From Gammaproteobacteria bacterium (lineage in GTDB: Bacteria; Pseudomonadota; Gammaproteobacteria; Pseudomonadales; Pseudomonadaceae), in contig CAJCIO010000163.1 in assembly GCA_903970465.1 (NCBI GenBank), positions 1 through 38,426 on the forward strand: a DNA stretch of 38,426 nt. The letters are read 5' to 3'. Both the position numbers and the translations under genes were made by a program. The notes beneath the pieces were generated by a model, which was given only the letters and a program-made list of their open reading frames with translations, was not told the origin of the DNA and did no database searches. Below, in pieces: positions 23,954 through 32,991 of this stretch (the stretch's first letter is position 1; every line of letters starts with the position of its first letter).

Positions 23954-24219
23954 TGTCGATTCCTTGATAAGGCGGTGGACAGCCATTCATGGTTGCAGAA
24001 TGCTCTGCCAATTGAGAAATGCCGCGACGGCTGGCGCGATCCGCTCCAGGTATTTGACCTGCGTGCGGCGATATCGATCCGATCTTTGGACGGAATTAGC
24101 CGGGTCTACCATTCGTCTGTCGAAACGGACTATGAGTTGAACGGCACCGCGTACCGTCGGGCCAGATACCCCATGCGTTGACGAATATTCCTCTTCGCCT
24201 CGCCAATCGGGAGAACACC

Positions 24220-25359
24220 ATGAAAGCCATCGTCTACAACGGCCCTAAAGATGTAAGCGTGCAGAATGTGCCGGATGCTCGCATCGAAAAGCCCACCGAC
24301 GCTCTTGTTCGGGTGACTACCACCAATATCTGCGGCTCTGATCTGCACATGTACGAGGGCCGCACCTCGTTCGAGACCGGCCGTGTGTTCGGCCACGAGA
24401 ACCTTGGTGAAGTCATCGAAGTCGGTGCCGGCGTCGACCGCGTCAAGGTGGGCGACCGAGTCTGCCTGCCGTTCAATATCGGCTGCGGCTTTTGCGAAAA
24501 CTGCGAAAAGGGCCTGACCGGCTTCTGCCTGACCGCCAACCCCGGCAGTGCCGGTGCCGCCTACGGTTTTGCCGAGATGGGCCCGTATCAGGGCGGTCAG
24601 GCCGAGTTGTTGCGAGTACCCTACGCCGATTTCAATTGCCTGGTGCTGCCCGAAGACGCTCAGGAGCGTGAAGAGGATTACGTCATGCTCTCGGATATCT
24701 TCCCGACCGGCTGGCATGCCACAGAGCTGGCGGGGTTGTTGCCGGGCGAGAGCATCGCGATCTACGGCGCCGGCCCGGTCGGCTTGATGGCCGCGCATTC
24801 GGCGATGATCAAAGGTGCATCGCAGGTATTCGTGGTCGACAACCATCCTGATCGGCTGCGGCTCGCAGCGCAGATGGGCGCAACGCCGATCAACTCGGTC
24901 GAGCAAGAGGCCGTGGATCAGATCCTCAATCTCACCCATGGCAAGGGCACCGATCGCGGTTGCGAGTGCGTGGGCTATCAGTGCTGCGATCGCCATGGCA
25001 ACGAAGCCAACCACCTGACCATGAACAACCTCGTGGCGTCGACCAAGGCCACCGGTGGCATCGGCGCGGTGGGCGTGTTCGTGCCACAGGACCCAGGGGC
25101 CAAGAACGAGCTGGCGAAGGAGGGCAAGATGGCGTTCGACTTCGGCGCCTTCTGGTTCAAGGGCCAGCAACTGCGCACCGGTCAAGCCAACGTCAAGGCT
25201 TACAACCGGCGCCTGGCGGAGCTGATCCATCATGGTCGCGCCAAGCCGTCGCAGATCATTTCCCATCGCCTGAAACTGGCGGAAGGCCCGGACGCCTACA
25301 AGCATTTCGATGCCCGTGACGAGGGCTGGACCAAAGTCATTCTCAAGCCCGCGGCATAA
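24220..25359 (+). CDS. fdhA: Zinc alcohol dehydrogenase, glutathione-independent formaldehyde-dehydrogenase type
   Basis: GGGAG precedes the ATG at 24220. The 379-aa enzyme has catalytic zinc residues C38 (NICGSDLHMYEG) and H59/E60 (FGHENLGEV), a structural zinc set C89, C92, C95 and C103 (IGCGFCENCEKGLTGFC), and the NAD fold GAGPVGLMA. The insertion around CVGYQCCDRHGNEANHLTMN and GVFVPQDPGAKNELAKEGKM is characteristic of the Pseudomonas formaldehyde dismutase/dehydrogenase family, which turns formaldehyde into formate with bound NAD. Related branches act on other aldehydes or alcohols. Its placement back-to-back with a formate-dehydrogenase-like gene is suggestive of one-carbon detoxification. 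Confidence 0.85.
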   Translation: MKAIVYNGPKDVSVQNVPDARIEKPTDALVRVTTTNICGSDLHMYEGRTSFETGRVFGHENLGEVIEVGAGVDRVKVGDRVCLPFNIGCGFCENCEKGLTGFCLTANPGSAGAAYGFAEMGPYQGGQAELLRVPYADFNCLVLPEDAQEREEDYVMLSDIFPTGWHATELAGLLPGESIAIYGAGPVGLMAAHSAMIKGASQVFVVDNHPDRLRLAAQMGATPINSVEQEAVDQILNLTHGKGTDRGCECVGYQCCDRHGNEANHLTMNNLVASTKATGGIGAVGVFVPQDPGAKNELAKEGKMAFDFGAFWFKGQQLRTGQANVKAYNRRLAELIHHGRAKPSQIISHRLKLAEGPDAYKHFDARDEGWTKVILKPAA

Positions 25360-25377
25360 CCCCGCGCCGTAACGAAC

Positions 25378-25404
25378 GACGCCCGGGTCCTGGACCTGGG
25401 CGTC
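25378..25404. terminator. Strong hairpin between convergent genes
   Basis: GACGCCC (25378-25384) pairs with GGGCGTC (25398-25404), and inside it GGTCC pairs with GGACC, giving a nearly continuous 12-bp stem. It lies 19 bases after the dehydrogenase stop and 37 before the convergent GGDEF/EAL stop, fitting a shared terminator; T-runs are absent. Confidence 0.55.
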
Positions 25405-25440
25405 GCTGTATTCGTCTGGCAGAAAGACGGCCGGTGTCCC

Positions 25441-27690
25441 TCACACGACCTCGCAGGCCCCATGACGCAACAGCCAGGTGGCGAACTCGGCCGCCGGCAA
25501 CGGCCGACTGATGAAGTAGCCCTGACCGGCATCGCATCCCGCATCGCGGAGGAAGTCGTACTGGGCGCGGGTCTCGATACCTTCGGCGGTCATGCGGAAA
25601 TTCATCGCGCGCTTGAGGGCGATGATCGCCTGCACGATCGCTACGTCGCCTTGATCCTGAGGCAGATCGCGAATGAACGCCTGGTCGACCTTGAGATGGT
25701 CAATGGGCAGACGCTTGAGGTAGGCCATCGATGAATACCCCGTGCCGAAGTCATCAATGGCAGTGGTCACGCCCATGCGCTGCAATTCACGCAGCACGCC
25801 GCTGGCCGCCTCGTGGCTTTCGAGCAGCAGGCTTTCGGTGACTTCCACCTCCAGCGCTTCGCCAGGCAGTTGATGACGCTGCAGCGCCGAGCGCACGGTG
25901 GCGACGAAATCGCTGCGTTCGATCTGCGGCGCGGCGACGTTGACCGCCACCTTGTCGATGAGGCAGCCCTGGGCGCGCCATTCACGGATGTGCTGGCAGG
26001 CTTGGTCGAGCACCCATTCACCGATGGCGATGATCTGCCCGGTGCGCTCTGCCAGCGGGATGAAATCGCTGGGCATGATCAGCCCCAGTTGCGGATCGCG
26101 CCAGCGCAGCAGCGCTTCGGCACCCTCCAGCTGGCCATTGGACAAGTTCAGGCGCGGCTGATACCAGACCTCGAATTCGCCCTGGCTCAAGGCCCGGCGC
26201 AGCGCGTGTTCCATGTCCACCCGGCGCTTGATCTGCTGGGTCATGCTGGCCTGGTAGAAGCGGAAATCGTTACGGCCGGATTCCTTGGCGCTGTACATCG
26301 CGGTATCGGCATGACGCAGCAGGTCCTCGGCGTTGCTGCCGTCCAGCGGGCAGATGGCCACGCCGATGCTGGCGGTCACCAGCGCGGCGTTGCCATTGAG
26401 ATCGAAGGGCAGGGCCAGCGAACGTAACAACTGGCCCACGACAAGTGCGGCGTCTTCGGGCTGCTCCAGATGCTTGAGAATGAACCCGAACTCGTCGCCG
26501 CCCAGCCGCGCGACAGTGTCGCCGCCGTGCACGCTAGCTACGAAGCGCTGGGTGGCATGACGCAGCAGCAGGTCGCCGATGGCATGGCCGAGGGTATCGT
26601 TGATGGCCTTGAAACCGTCGATGTCGAGAATCATCACTGCCAGACAGGAGCGCTCGCGGTTGACCGATTCGATGGCTTCAACCAGCCGCTGGCGAAACAG
26701 TACGCGGTTGGCCAGCCCGGTGATCGAATCGTAGTGGGCCAGTTGCGCCAGGCGCTGTTCGGCTTGCAAGCGTTCGTTGATCTGGCCGTTGAGCTCCTCG
26801 TTGCGCCGACGCATGAGGATCTGGGTGCGGGTCATCTGGAGGGCGAACGCAGTGAATATCGCGGTGGCGAGCAGGCTCAGCGCGAACACCGTGGAGTCGA
26901 GCAAGGTGAACGTCGACCAGCCGCCCCGCGGTATGCCTGCCAGTTGCCAGCGCCCGCCGGGTATCTCGACGCCGGTGGTCACCGGATCGTTATCGAAACT
27001 GCTCTGGTCGCCCCACACGGGTTTGTTCTGACGGTCGCGTAGCGCCAGCGTCAGCGGGCCGTCGGCGTTCATCCCGGTGACACGGATCAGGGCATCGACA
27101 TCGACCACCACCGAGACCATGCCCCAATACTGAGTGCTGCCGGTACCTGAGGCCTGGAAAACCGGGCGCCGATAGATCAGTGCCCGACCGCCCTGGATCA
27201 GATCGATCGGACCGGTAAGGATGGGAATACCCAGCGCCCGTGACAGACGCACCATGGGGTACTGATCGGGCATATCACGGTAGTCGCGGCCGATCAGTAT
27301 TGCGTTGCCTTCCAGGGGCCAGACATCGCTGATCACCTCGTTGGGTGCCAGGACGATATGGCGCAACGCCGGTACCGCGGCCTTGGCCTCGTCGGTCATG
27401 CCATGGAAATGGGCGGCGCTGATACTGCCGTCGACGGTCAGTAACTGGGTGATGCCTTCGGTCTGGCTGAAAGTATTGCGCACTTGGGTCTGCGCTTGGG
27501 CGCTGAGCAGGCTCAGGCGCAGGCGCAGGTCGGCGCGCTCTTCGTTGTGGCGGTATTGCAGGTCCAGCAGACCGACGAATACCGACAGTGCCAGGCCGAT
27601 CAGCAACACGCTGACCGGCAGCAGGAAATGGCCGTAGCGCCGCCACCAAGGGTCCTTGCGCGAATACGGTGAGGGAAGTCCTTTGCTCAT
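25441..27690 (-). CDS. Membrane-bound GGDEF-EAL c-di-GMP enzyme with periplasmic CHASE-like sensor
   Basis: The ATG at 27690 (AAGG five bases upstream) gives 749 aa. Order: cytoplasmic start, helix 1 (about 21-42), periplasmic CHASE-like sensor (about 75-215, with ISDVWPLEGNAILIGRDYRD), helix 2 (about 264-286), coiled linker, GGDEF domain with intact RLGGDEF (397-401), then EAL domain with intact GAEALLRW (E525-L527), EVTES, DDFGTGYSS and catalytic K667. Both domains therefore keep their motifs and may make and degrade cyclic di-GMP. The inhibitory RxxD site before GGDEF reads HGGD, so product inhibition is probably lost. The sensor could detect a small periplasmic ligand. Confidence 0.92.
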   Translation of the reverse strand: MSKGLPSPYSRKDPWWRRYGHFLLPVSVLLIGLALSVFVGLLDLQYRHNEERADLRLRLSLLSAQAQTQVRNTFSQTEGITQLLTVDGSISAAHFHGMTDEAKAAVPALRHIVLAPNEVISDVWPLEGNAILIGRDYRDMPDQYPMVRLSRALGIPILTGPIDLIQGGRALIYRRPVFQASGTGSTQYWGMVSVVVDVDALIRVTGMNADGPLTLALRDRQNKPVWGDQSSFDNDPVTTGVEIPGGRWQLAGIPRGGWSTFTLLDSTVFALSLLATAIFTAFALQMTRTQILMRRRNEELNGQINERLQAEQRLAQLAHYDSITGLANRVLFRQRLVEAIESVNRERSCLAVMILDIDGFKAINDTLGHAIGDLLLRHATQRFVASVHGGDTVARLGGDEFGFILKHLEQPEDAALVVGQLLRSLALPFDLNGNAALVTASIGVAICPLDGSNAEDLLRHADTAMYSAKESGRNDFRFYQASMTQQIKRRVDMEHALRRALSQGEFEVWYQPRLNLSNGQLEGAEALLRWRDPQLGLIMPSDFIPLAERTGQIIAIGEWVLDQACQHIREWRAQGCLIDKVAVNVAAPQIERSDFVATVRSALQRHQLPGEALEVEVTESLLLESHEAASGVLRELQRMGVTTAIDDFGTGYSSMAYLKRLPIDHLKVDQAFIRDLPQDQGDVAIVQAIIALKRAMNFRMTAEGIETRAQYDFLRDAGCDAGQGYFISRPLPAAEFATWLLRHGACEVV

Positions 27691-27933
27691 CGGTACCTTG
27701 GCGTAGGTGTTGCCTGTGTGCGGCGATATTGCCAACGACTGTGTTTGCGTGACCGACGACCCCGCCGGGGCAAGAACTTCAAGTCATGGGTCTACAGTCG
27801 GGGTATCGGACCTGAAACAGGGTAGCTGAATGAAGTTTGGCGGGTTTCCGACGAACGTCCAGTTTTTAGCCGGTCAATGACCCGGCGCGTGATCCGCTTC
27901 ACTGGCCCCAGGGTTCGCATCAGCGGGGCGTTA

Positions 27934-30900
27934 TCAGTGCAGTGGCTGGCTGATCTCCTCCAGCGCTTCGATGAGGTCGTCGTAGGCCACCGGCTTGCCC
28001 AGGTGCAGGGTAAAGCCGGCGGTGCGGGCCTTGATGGCGTCATCCCCGGCGCCATAGCCGGTCAGCGCCAGGCTTGGGGTGTCCTTGGTGTTGGGCAGCA
28101 TGCGCAGGGCCTTCATCAGCTCGTGGCCGTTCATCTTGGGCATGCCGATGTCAGACACGATCAGATCGAACAACTGCCGGCTCGCGGCTTCCAGTGCCAA
28201 CAGCGGGTCACTGAACGCGGTGACCTGCGCTTCTTCCATTTCCAGCAGCATCTGCAGGGTTTCGAGCACCTCCGGGGCGTCGTCGACCAGGAGCACGGTC
28301 AGGCCCTTGAGGCGCCCGGCCTGTTCCTTGAACGCCACTGGCGGGCGTTCGCACTCGTGCAGGTTCAATGGCAGCCAGAGGGTGAAGGTGCTGCCGCAGC
28401 CTGTGCCTTGCGACTCGACCTGAACGCGGCCGCCATGGGCCTCGGTCAATTGCTTGACCAGCGACAGACCGATCCCCAGGCCTTCGCGTTGATAGGTGGT
28501 ATGGGCGCTGCTGGCCTGACCGAACAGGTCGAACACCTTGCTCAGGTGCTCGCCGTTGATGCCGACGCCGCTGTCGATGACGCGCACCCGCGCCATGTCC
28601 TGGTCACGCTCGGCAACGATCCAGATCTTGCCCGGTGCCGGGGTGAACTTGAGGGCGTTGTTGATCAGGTTCCACAGTACCTGTTCGAGGCGCGTCGGAT
28701 CGGCGTCGATGATCAGCGCCGGCTCCGCGGCACCGGGGACTTGCAGCTCTATCTCGCGGCCCAGGGTGTCTGACTTGACCACGTTGTGGATACCGCGCAG
28801 CACGCTGACCAGATCGAGCGGCCCACGCATCAGTTTTAGCTTGCCGGTGCGAACCCGGGCTTCGTCGAGCAGATCGTCGATGATTCGCGCCTGGCTGCTG
28901 ACCGCATCGCGGATGGTGTCGAGCGACTTGGCCACTTGGCCCGGCGTGTTGAATTCAGGCAAGCGGCGCAGCAGTTCGGCGTTGAGCTGGATGAGATTGA
29001 GCGGATGCTTGAGCTCGTGGGACATGACCGCGAAAAACTCGTCCTTGAGGCTGGTGGAGCGTTGGCTCACCGCCAGGCGCATGGCCTCTTCGCTGCGGCG
29101 CAGTTCTTCTTCGGCCAGGCGCCGTTGGGTGATCTCGATGAAGGTCAGCACGGTGCCGTCGATGTGATCTTCGCTGGAGCGGTAGGGCAGCAGGCGCACG
29201 ATGTACCAGCGCTGATCGGTGCTGCTGACCTCACGCTCGATCAAGGTAAGCGTCTCGAACACGCTGGCGGCGTCGCCGGCCAGGTCGGCGTAATCCAGGC
29301 GATGGGTGATATCGAGCAGTGAGCGACCGGTGTCGACCGGCAGCATGCTGAAAATCTCGGTAGCCCGTGGGGTGAACCACTTGATACGCATGCTGCGGTC
29401 GACGAACACCGTGGCGATGTCGGTCGATGCAATCAGGTTGGTCAGGTAATCGTTGATCTTGTCGGTTTCTTCGACATTGGTCTTCAGCTCGTAGTTGACC
29501 GTGAGCAGTTCTTCGTTGATCGACTGCAGCTCTTCCTTGCTGGTTTCGAGCTCTTCGGTGGCCGAGCGCAGTTCTTCGTTGATGGCCTGCATTTCTTCGT
29601 TGGAGGCCTTGAGCTCTTCGCTGGAGACCTCGGCTTGCTCGATGGTGTCCTGCAGGTGCAGCTTGGTGCGCTGCAGCTCGCGCTCCAGGTTGGAAAGCAC
29701 TTGGTTGTCGGTCTGCACGCCGGCCTGTTCGGGCTGTTCGGCGGCATCGAGCTCGGTTTCGGCGATCAGCACCAAGGCGAATTCGCCTTCGACCTCGGCG
29801 TCCTTGTAGGGCTGGGCGGTCAGCTCGACCAGGTAGTGGCGGCCCTCGCGTTCGAGTTTGACCTGACGCGAACGCACCGCCGCGCCGCTCTGGTGCATCT
29901 GGAACAGCGCGGTACGGATTTCCAGGCGCAGGTCGGGGTGAATCAGGGTCAGCAGATTGCGGCTCAGTTCGCCACCGACCAGGCGCAAGTAATGGCCGAC
30001 CGTTTCGGTCATGTGCAGGATGTCGGCATTGGCGTCGACGATCAGGCTGGGCGGCGCGCTTTTTTCGATGGCGCGCAGGTGGATGTCGGCCACCGACAGC
30101 TTGCGCGGCGCCAGGGCCTGATCGGGCTTGATGCTTGGCGGGCTGCGCACATAGCCGCCGCGCGGCATGGTCGGGGTGCGGCGGCTGGTGGCGGTGCCCG
30201 TCTTGGCGCGGAAGATGCGGTTGCGCTTGTCGACGGGCATGAACAGGTCGGGGCAGGCATCGGCCGACTCCGACGAACCGAGGAACAGGTAACCCCCCGG
30301 GCGCAGGGCGAAATGAAACATCTGCAGGATTTCACGCTGCACCTCGCGGTCGAGGTAGATCAGCAGGTTGCGACAGGTGATCAGGTCGATCTGCGAGAAC
30401 GGCGGGTCGGAAAGCAGGCTGTGCTTGGCGAACAACACTCGCTCGCGGACTTCCTTGCGGATGCGAAAGTGGTCTTCTTCCTTGAGGAAGTACTGGCGCA
30501 AGCGCGCCGGCGACACGTCGGTGATGATCGCCGGGTTGTAGAGGCCCTGGCGGCCGTGGCTGATGGCGCGCTCATCGATGTCGGTGGCGAACACTTGCAG
30601 CTTGGCCTGTCTGTCGTCCGCCAGTATGCGGTCGCTGAACGCCATGGCCAGGCTGTAGGCTTCTTCGCCGGTTGAACAACCCGCCGACCAGACACGGATT
30701 TCGTCCTTTTCCGACCGTGGTCCTGGACCGCCATTGACCACGAGCGGCAGCACATCGCGCTCCAGGGCGTCGAAGGCCTCGCGGTCACGGAAGAAGTTGG
30801 TCACGCCGATAAGCATGTCGCCGAGCAGCGCGCGGGTTTCTTCGGGGCGGTCCTGCAGAAACAGATAGTAGGCGCGCAGATCGGGCTGGGCGGTGACCTG

Positions 30901-31698
30901 CATGCGCCGTTCGATGCGGCGCAGCACTGTGGCGCGCTTGTAGTGTTTGAAGTCGTGACCGGTGCCGGTGCGCAATTGGCTGAGGATGTCCTGCAGCAGT
31001 TGTTCGGCAGCCAGGGCTTCGCGCTCGCTGGTTGGCCGCATGGGCGTGTGTTCGCTGGTCAATGGCAGTTGGATGGTGCGCGAGTGGTGCCAGAGCTCTA
31101 CCAGTTTGGCCGGCATCTGCGCCACAGGCAGCACCAGGTCGACCATCTGCGTGGCGATGGCGGCACGCGGCATGCCGTCGAACTCGGCATCGTCCAGCGC
31201 CTGGGCCATGGTCACGCCGCCCTGTTCCTTGATGCGCGTCAGGCCCACGGCGCCATCGGAGCCCGTGCCCGAGAGCACGATGCAGAAGGCCCGTTCCTGG
31301 TGCACATCGGCCAAGGCCCGGAAGAACAGATCGATCGCCACATGCACGCCGTTGCGGGGTTGCGGTGGCTCGATGCGCAGCCAGCCGTTGTCCATGCCCA
31401 GAGTTTGCGCAGGGGAGATCACATAGATGTGATTGGCCTCGATCGGCACGCCTTCGCTGACCTGCAGCACCGGCATGCGTGTGGAGTCCTGGATGATCTT
31501 GCCTGCGACGCTCTGGTGATCGGGGGACAGGTGCAGGATGACCACGAAGGCCATGCCGGTATCGCGCGGGGCGTGTTCGAAGAATTCCTTGATCGCTTGC
31601 AGCCCGCCGGCCGAAGCACCGATACCGACCACGGGGAACGCAAGGCTGCTGGAAGGGCTGTGATCATGCTGCACAGCGCTTGGGGACGTCGTTGTCAT
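27934..31698 (-). CDS. CheB-CheR-PAS-histidine kinase-receiver hybrid
   Basis: A 1254-aa fusion. CheB methylesterase domain 20-200 with triad S29 (GIGASAGG), H56 (ILHLSPDH) and D148 (SGTGSDGAVG). CheR methyltransferase 225-500 with SAM site VWSAGCSTGEEAYSL (336-350) and TCRNLLIYLD. PAS-like region 535-650, long Glu-rich coiled coil 665-750 (EELKASNEEMQAINEELRSA type repeats), PAS 750-865. Kinase: phosphoacceptor H894 (VMSHELKHPLNL), ATP-binding N-box LWNLINNALKF and DSGVGI (1042-1047). Receiver 1132-1250 with D1139/D1140, D1183 and K1235. All catalytic residues are present. No transmembrane segment, so cytoplasmic. Such proteins are thought to link methylation chemistry with phosphorelay; the partner is unknown. 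Confidence 0.93.
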   Translation of the reverse strand: MTTTSPSAVQHDHSPSSSLAFPVVGIGASAGGLQAIKEFFEHAPRDTGMAFVVILHLSPDHQSVAGKIIQDSTRMPVLQVSEGVPIEANHIYVISPAQTLGMDNGWLRIEPPQPRNGVHVAIDLFFRALADVHQERAFCIVLSGTGSDGAVGLTRIKEQGGVTMAQALDDAEFDGMPRAAIATQMVDLVLPVAQMPAKLVELWHHSRTIQLPLTSEHTPMRPTSEREALAAEQLLQDILSQLRTGTGHDFKHYKRATVLRRIERRMQVTAQPDLRAYYLFLQDRPEETRALLGDMLIGVTNFFRDREAFDALERDVLPLVVNGGPGPRSEKDEIRVWSAGCSTGEEAYSLAMAFSDRILADDRQAKLQVFATDIDERAISHGRQGLYNPAIITDVSPARLRQYFLKEEDHFRIRKEVRERVLFAKHSLLSDPPFSQIDLITCRNLLIYLDREVQREILQMFHFALRPGGYLFLGSSESADACPDLFMPVDKRNRIFRAKTGTATSRRTPTMPRGGYVRSPPSIKPDQALAPRKLSVADIHLRAIEKSAPPSLIVDANADILHMTETVGHYLRLVGGELSRNLLTLIHPDLRLEIRTALFQMHQSGAAVRSRQVKLEREGRHYLVELTAQPYKDAEVEGEFALVLIAETELDAAEQPEQAGVQTDNQVLSNLERELQRTKLHLQDTIEQAEVSSEELKASNEEMQAINEELRSATEELETSKEELQSINEELLTVNYELKTNVEETDKINDYLTNLIASTDIATVFVDRSMRIKWFTPRATEIFSMLPVDTGRSLLDITHRLDYADLAGDAASVFETLTLIEREVSSTDQRWYIVRLLPYRSSEDHIDGTVLTFIEITQRRLAEEELRRSEEAMRLAVSQRSTSLKDEFFAVMSHELKHPLNLIQLNAELLRRLPEFNTPGQVAKSLDTIRDAVSSQARIIDDLLDEARVRTGKLKLMRGPLDLVSVLRGIHNVVKSDTLGREIELQVPGAAEPALIIDADPTRLEQVLWNLINNALKFTPAPGKIWIVAERDQDMARVRVIDSGVGINGEHLSKVFDLFGQASSAHTTYQREGLGIGLSLVKQLTEAHGGRVQVESQGTGCGSTFTLWLPLNLHECERPPVAFKEQAGRLKGLTVLLVDDAPEVLETLQMLLEMEEAQVTAFSDPLLALEAASRQLFDLIVSDIGMPKMNGHELMKALRMLPNTKDTPSLALTGYGAGDDAIKARTAGFTLHLGKPVAYDDLIEALEEISQPLH

Positions 31699-31863
31699 TG
31701 GCAGGCCTTGGGTCGGCAGGCGAGGGGGCGCGCTGCTCGCGGTAGAAAATATCCCCCAGCATATAGCGCGCGGGCCGGATTTGCGAAAGGCTGTTACCGG
31801 TGTGCGGTAGCAGCGCTGCGGCTGGCCTGCCGATCTCAGGTCCTGGACACTTTGCTCAGCCGA

Positions 31864-32010
31864 TCAGGGAGCGTCGTCATCCTTGATCAAGGGTACCAAT
31901 GCATCTTTTTCGATGGAGCCGGGGTCTTCGTTGCCCGGATCGTTGATCAGGTCTTCATCATCGAAATCGGTGGTATCGGTGGCGGCATCCGGAGAGACGG
32001 GGAGAATCAT
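31864..32010 (-). CDS. Very acidic 48-aa protein upstream of the hybrid kinase
   Basis: An ATG at 32010 with AGGAG at good spacing opens a 48-codon frame ending at TGA (31864-31866). The peptide has 15 Asp/Glu against 2 Lys, with clusters such as DFDDEDLINDPGNEDPG and a KDDDAP end, so it is probably disordered. No family recognised. It lies 165 bases upstream of the hybrid kinase on the same strand and could be co-transcribed. The strong ribosome-binding site and biased composition support a real gene, although no similarity could be checked. Confidence 0.62.
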   Translation of the reverse strand: MILPVSPDAATDTTDFDDEDLINDPGNEDPGSIEKDALVPLIKDDDAP

Positions 32011-32157
32011 AGGGTAGCGCTCCTGCGGCGAATAAGACGAGTCACCGTTTAGACCCGTATCGCGGCTGTTGGTGCGTTTGAGGTGGGAAGGGCTGACGAG
32101 TGGGAATCATCGCAACGCGGGCAGGGTCCACTGCTGAACGACACTGCGGAATCCCTC

Positions 32158-32991
32158 ATGAACGTCATCACCCTGGTCCATGGCCGCGAGGCTCAGTTAC
32201 GCAATTTGATCCTCGGCCTCGAACGCTCGACCCAGCCGATCGCCGCCCTGTGGGTGGTGTTCATGAATCAGGCGCCGTTGCCCCTGGACAGCCTGCATTT
32301 CCCGATCCATGGGGTGCGCATCGACCAGGCGGATGGGCGCTTGCCCTTGGCGCGGGCGCGCAATGCAGTCAGTGGCCGGGGTGGGCATTGGGTATTCCTC
32401 GATGTCGATTGCATTCCGGGCGCCGAATTGATTGCCCGTTATACCGAGGCGCTCGAGGCCGCACCTCAGGCCTTGCACCTGGGCGAGGTGCGCTATCTAC
32501 CTGAGTCCGCCAGTACCGAGCAATGGAGCACTGCGTCGTTGCTGCATGATGCGGTGGCGCACCCGTTGGCGGTGCATCGGACGCCGCCGGGCTCGGTCAT
32601 GCCTTACGAGCTGTTCTGGTCGCTGAACTTCGCCTGCAGCGCCGCGACCTTCGAGCGTATCGGTGGCTTCGATGAGGGCTATGCGGGCTATGGCGGCGAG
32701 GACACCGACTTTGCTTTTCGCGCGCGGGCACAAGGGGTGGCGCTGTTAAGCGCGGCGGCCTTGGCTTTTCATCAATACCACCCCATGTACGATCCGCCCC
32801 TCAATCACCTGGAAGCCATCGTCGCCAACGCCCGGCGTTTTTATCGGCAGTGGCAGCGCTGGCCGATGGAGGGCTGGTTGCGCAGCTTCGTCGAGCGCGG
32901 GCTGGTGCGCTGGACGGCAAGCGAGCTGGAGGTGCTGCGCCTGCCCAGTCAGGCGCAGATCGACGCCTGTCTTACGACGCGGGGCTACTGA
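32158..32991 (+). CDS. Family-2-type glycosyltransferase
   Basis: The ATG at 32158 begins MNVITLVHGREAQLRNLILG, a normal GT-A start, although the ribosome-binding site is weak; a GTG 75 bases upstream is possible. The 277-aa protein has the metal-binding DxD motif (FLDVDCIPG, D82-D84), then GGFDEGYAGYGGEDTDFAFRAR (E181/D182, D184), the acidic catalytic segment shared with galactosyltransferase-like C-terminal domains, and FHQYHPMYDPP. No membrane helix, so cytoplasmic. Donor and acceptor are unknown. It converges with the MurG-like gene and their 3' ends overlap by 20 bases. Confidence 0.83.
   Translation: MNVITLVHGREAQLRNLILGLERSTQPIAALWVVFMNQAPLPLDSLHFPIHGVRIDQADGRLPLARARNAVSGRGGHWVFLDVDCIPGAELIARYTEALEAAPQALHLGEVRYLPESASTEQWSTASLLHDAVAHPLAVHRTPPGSVMPYELFWSLNFACSAATFERIGGFDEGYAGYGGEDTDFAFRARAQGVALLSAAALAFHQYHPMYDPPLNHLEAIVANARRFYRQWQRWPMEGWLRSFVERGLVRWTASELEVLRLPSQAQIDACLTTRGY

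Noticed and set aside
27869..27886. GCCGG/CCGGC hairpin downstream of the hybrid kinase as its terminator
   Set aside because: In the direction of the kinase it is followed by A's rather than T's, and the stem is only 5 bp.
29635..32052. Two long + strand frames opposite the hybrid kinase (29635-30675 and 30943-32052)
   Set aside because: Antisense to catalytic domains with all motifs on the minus strand; low-complexity translations.
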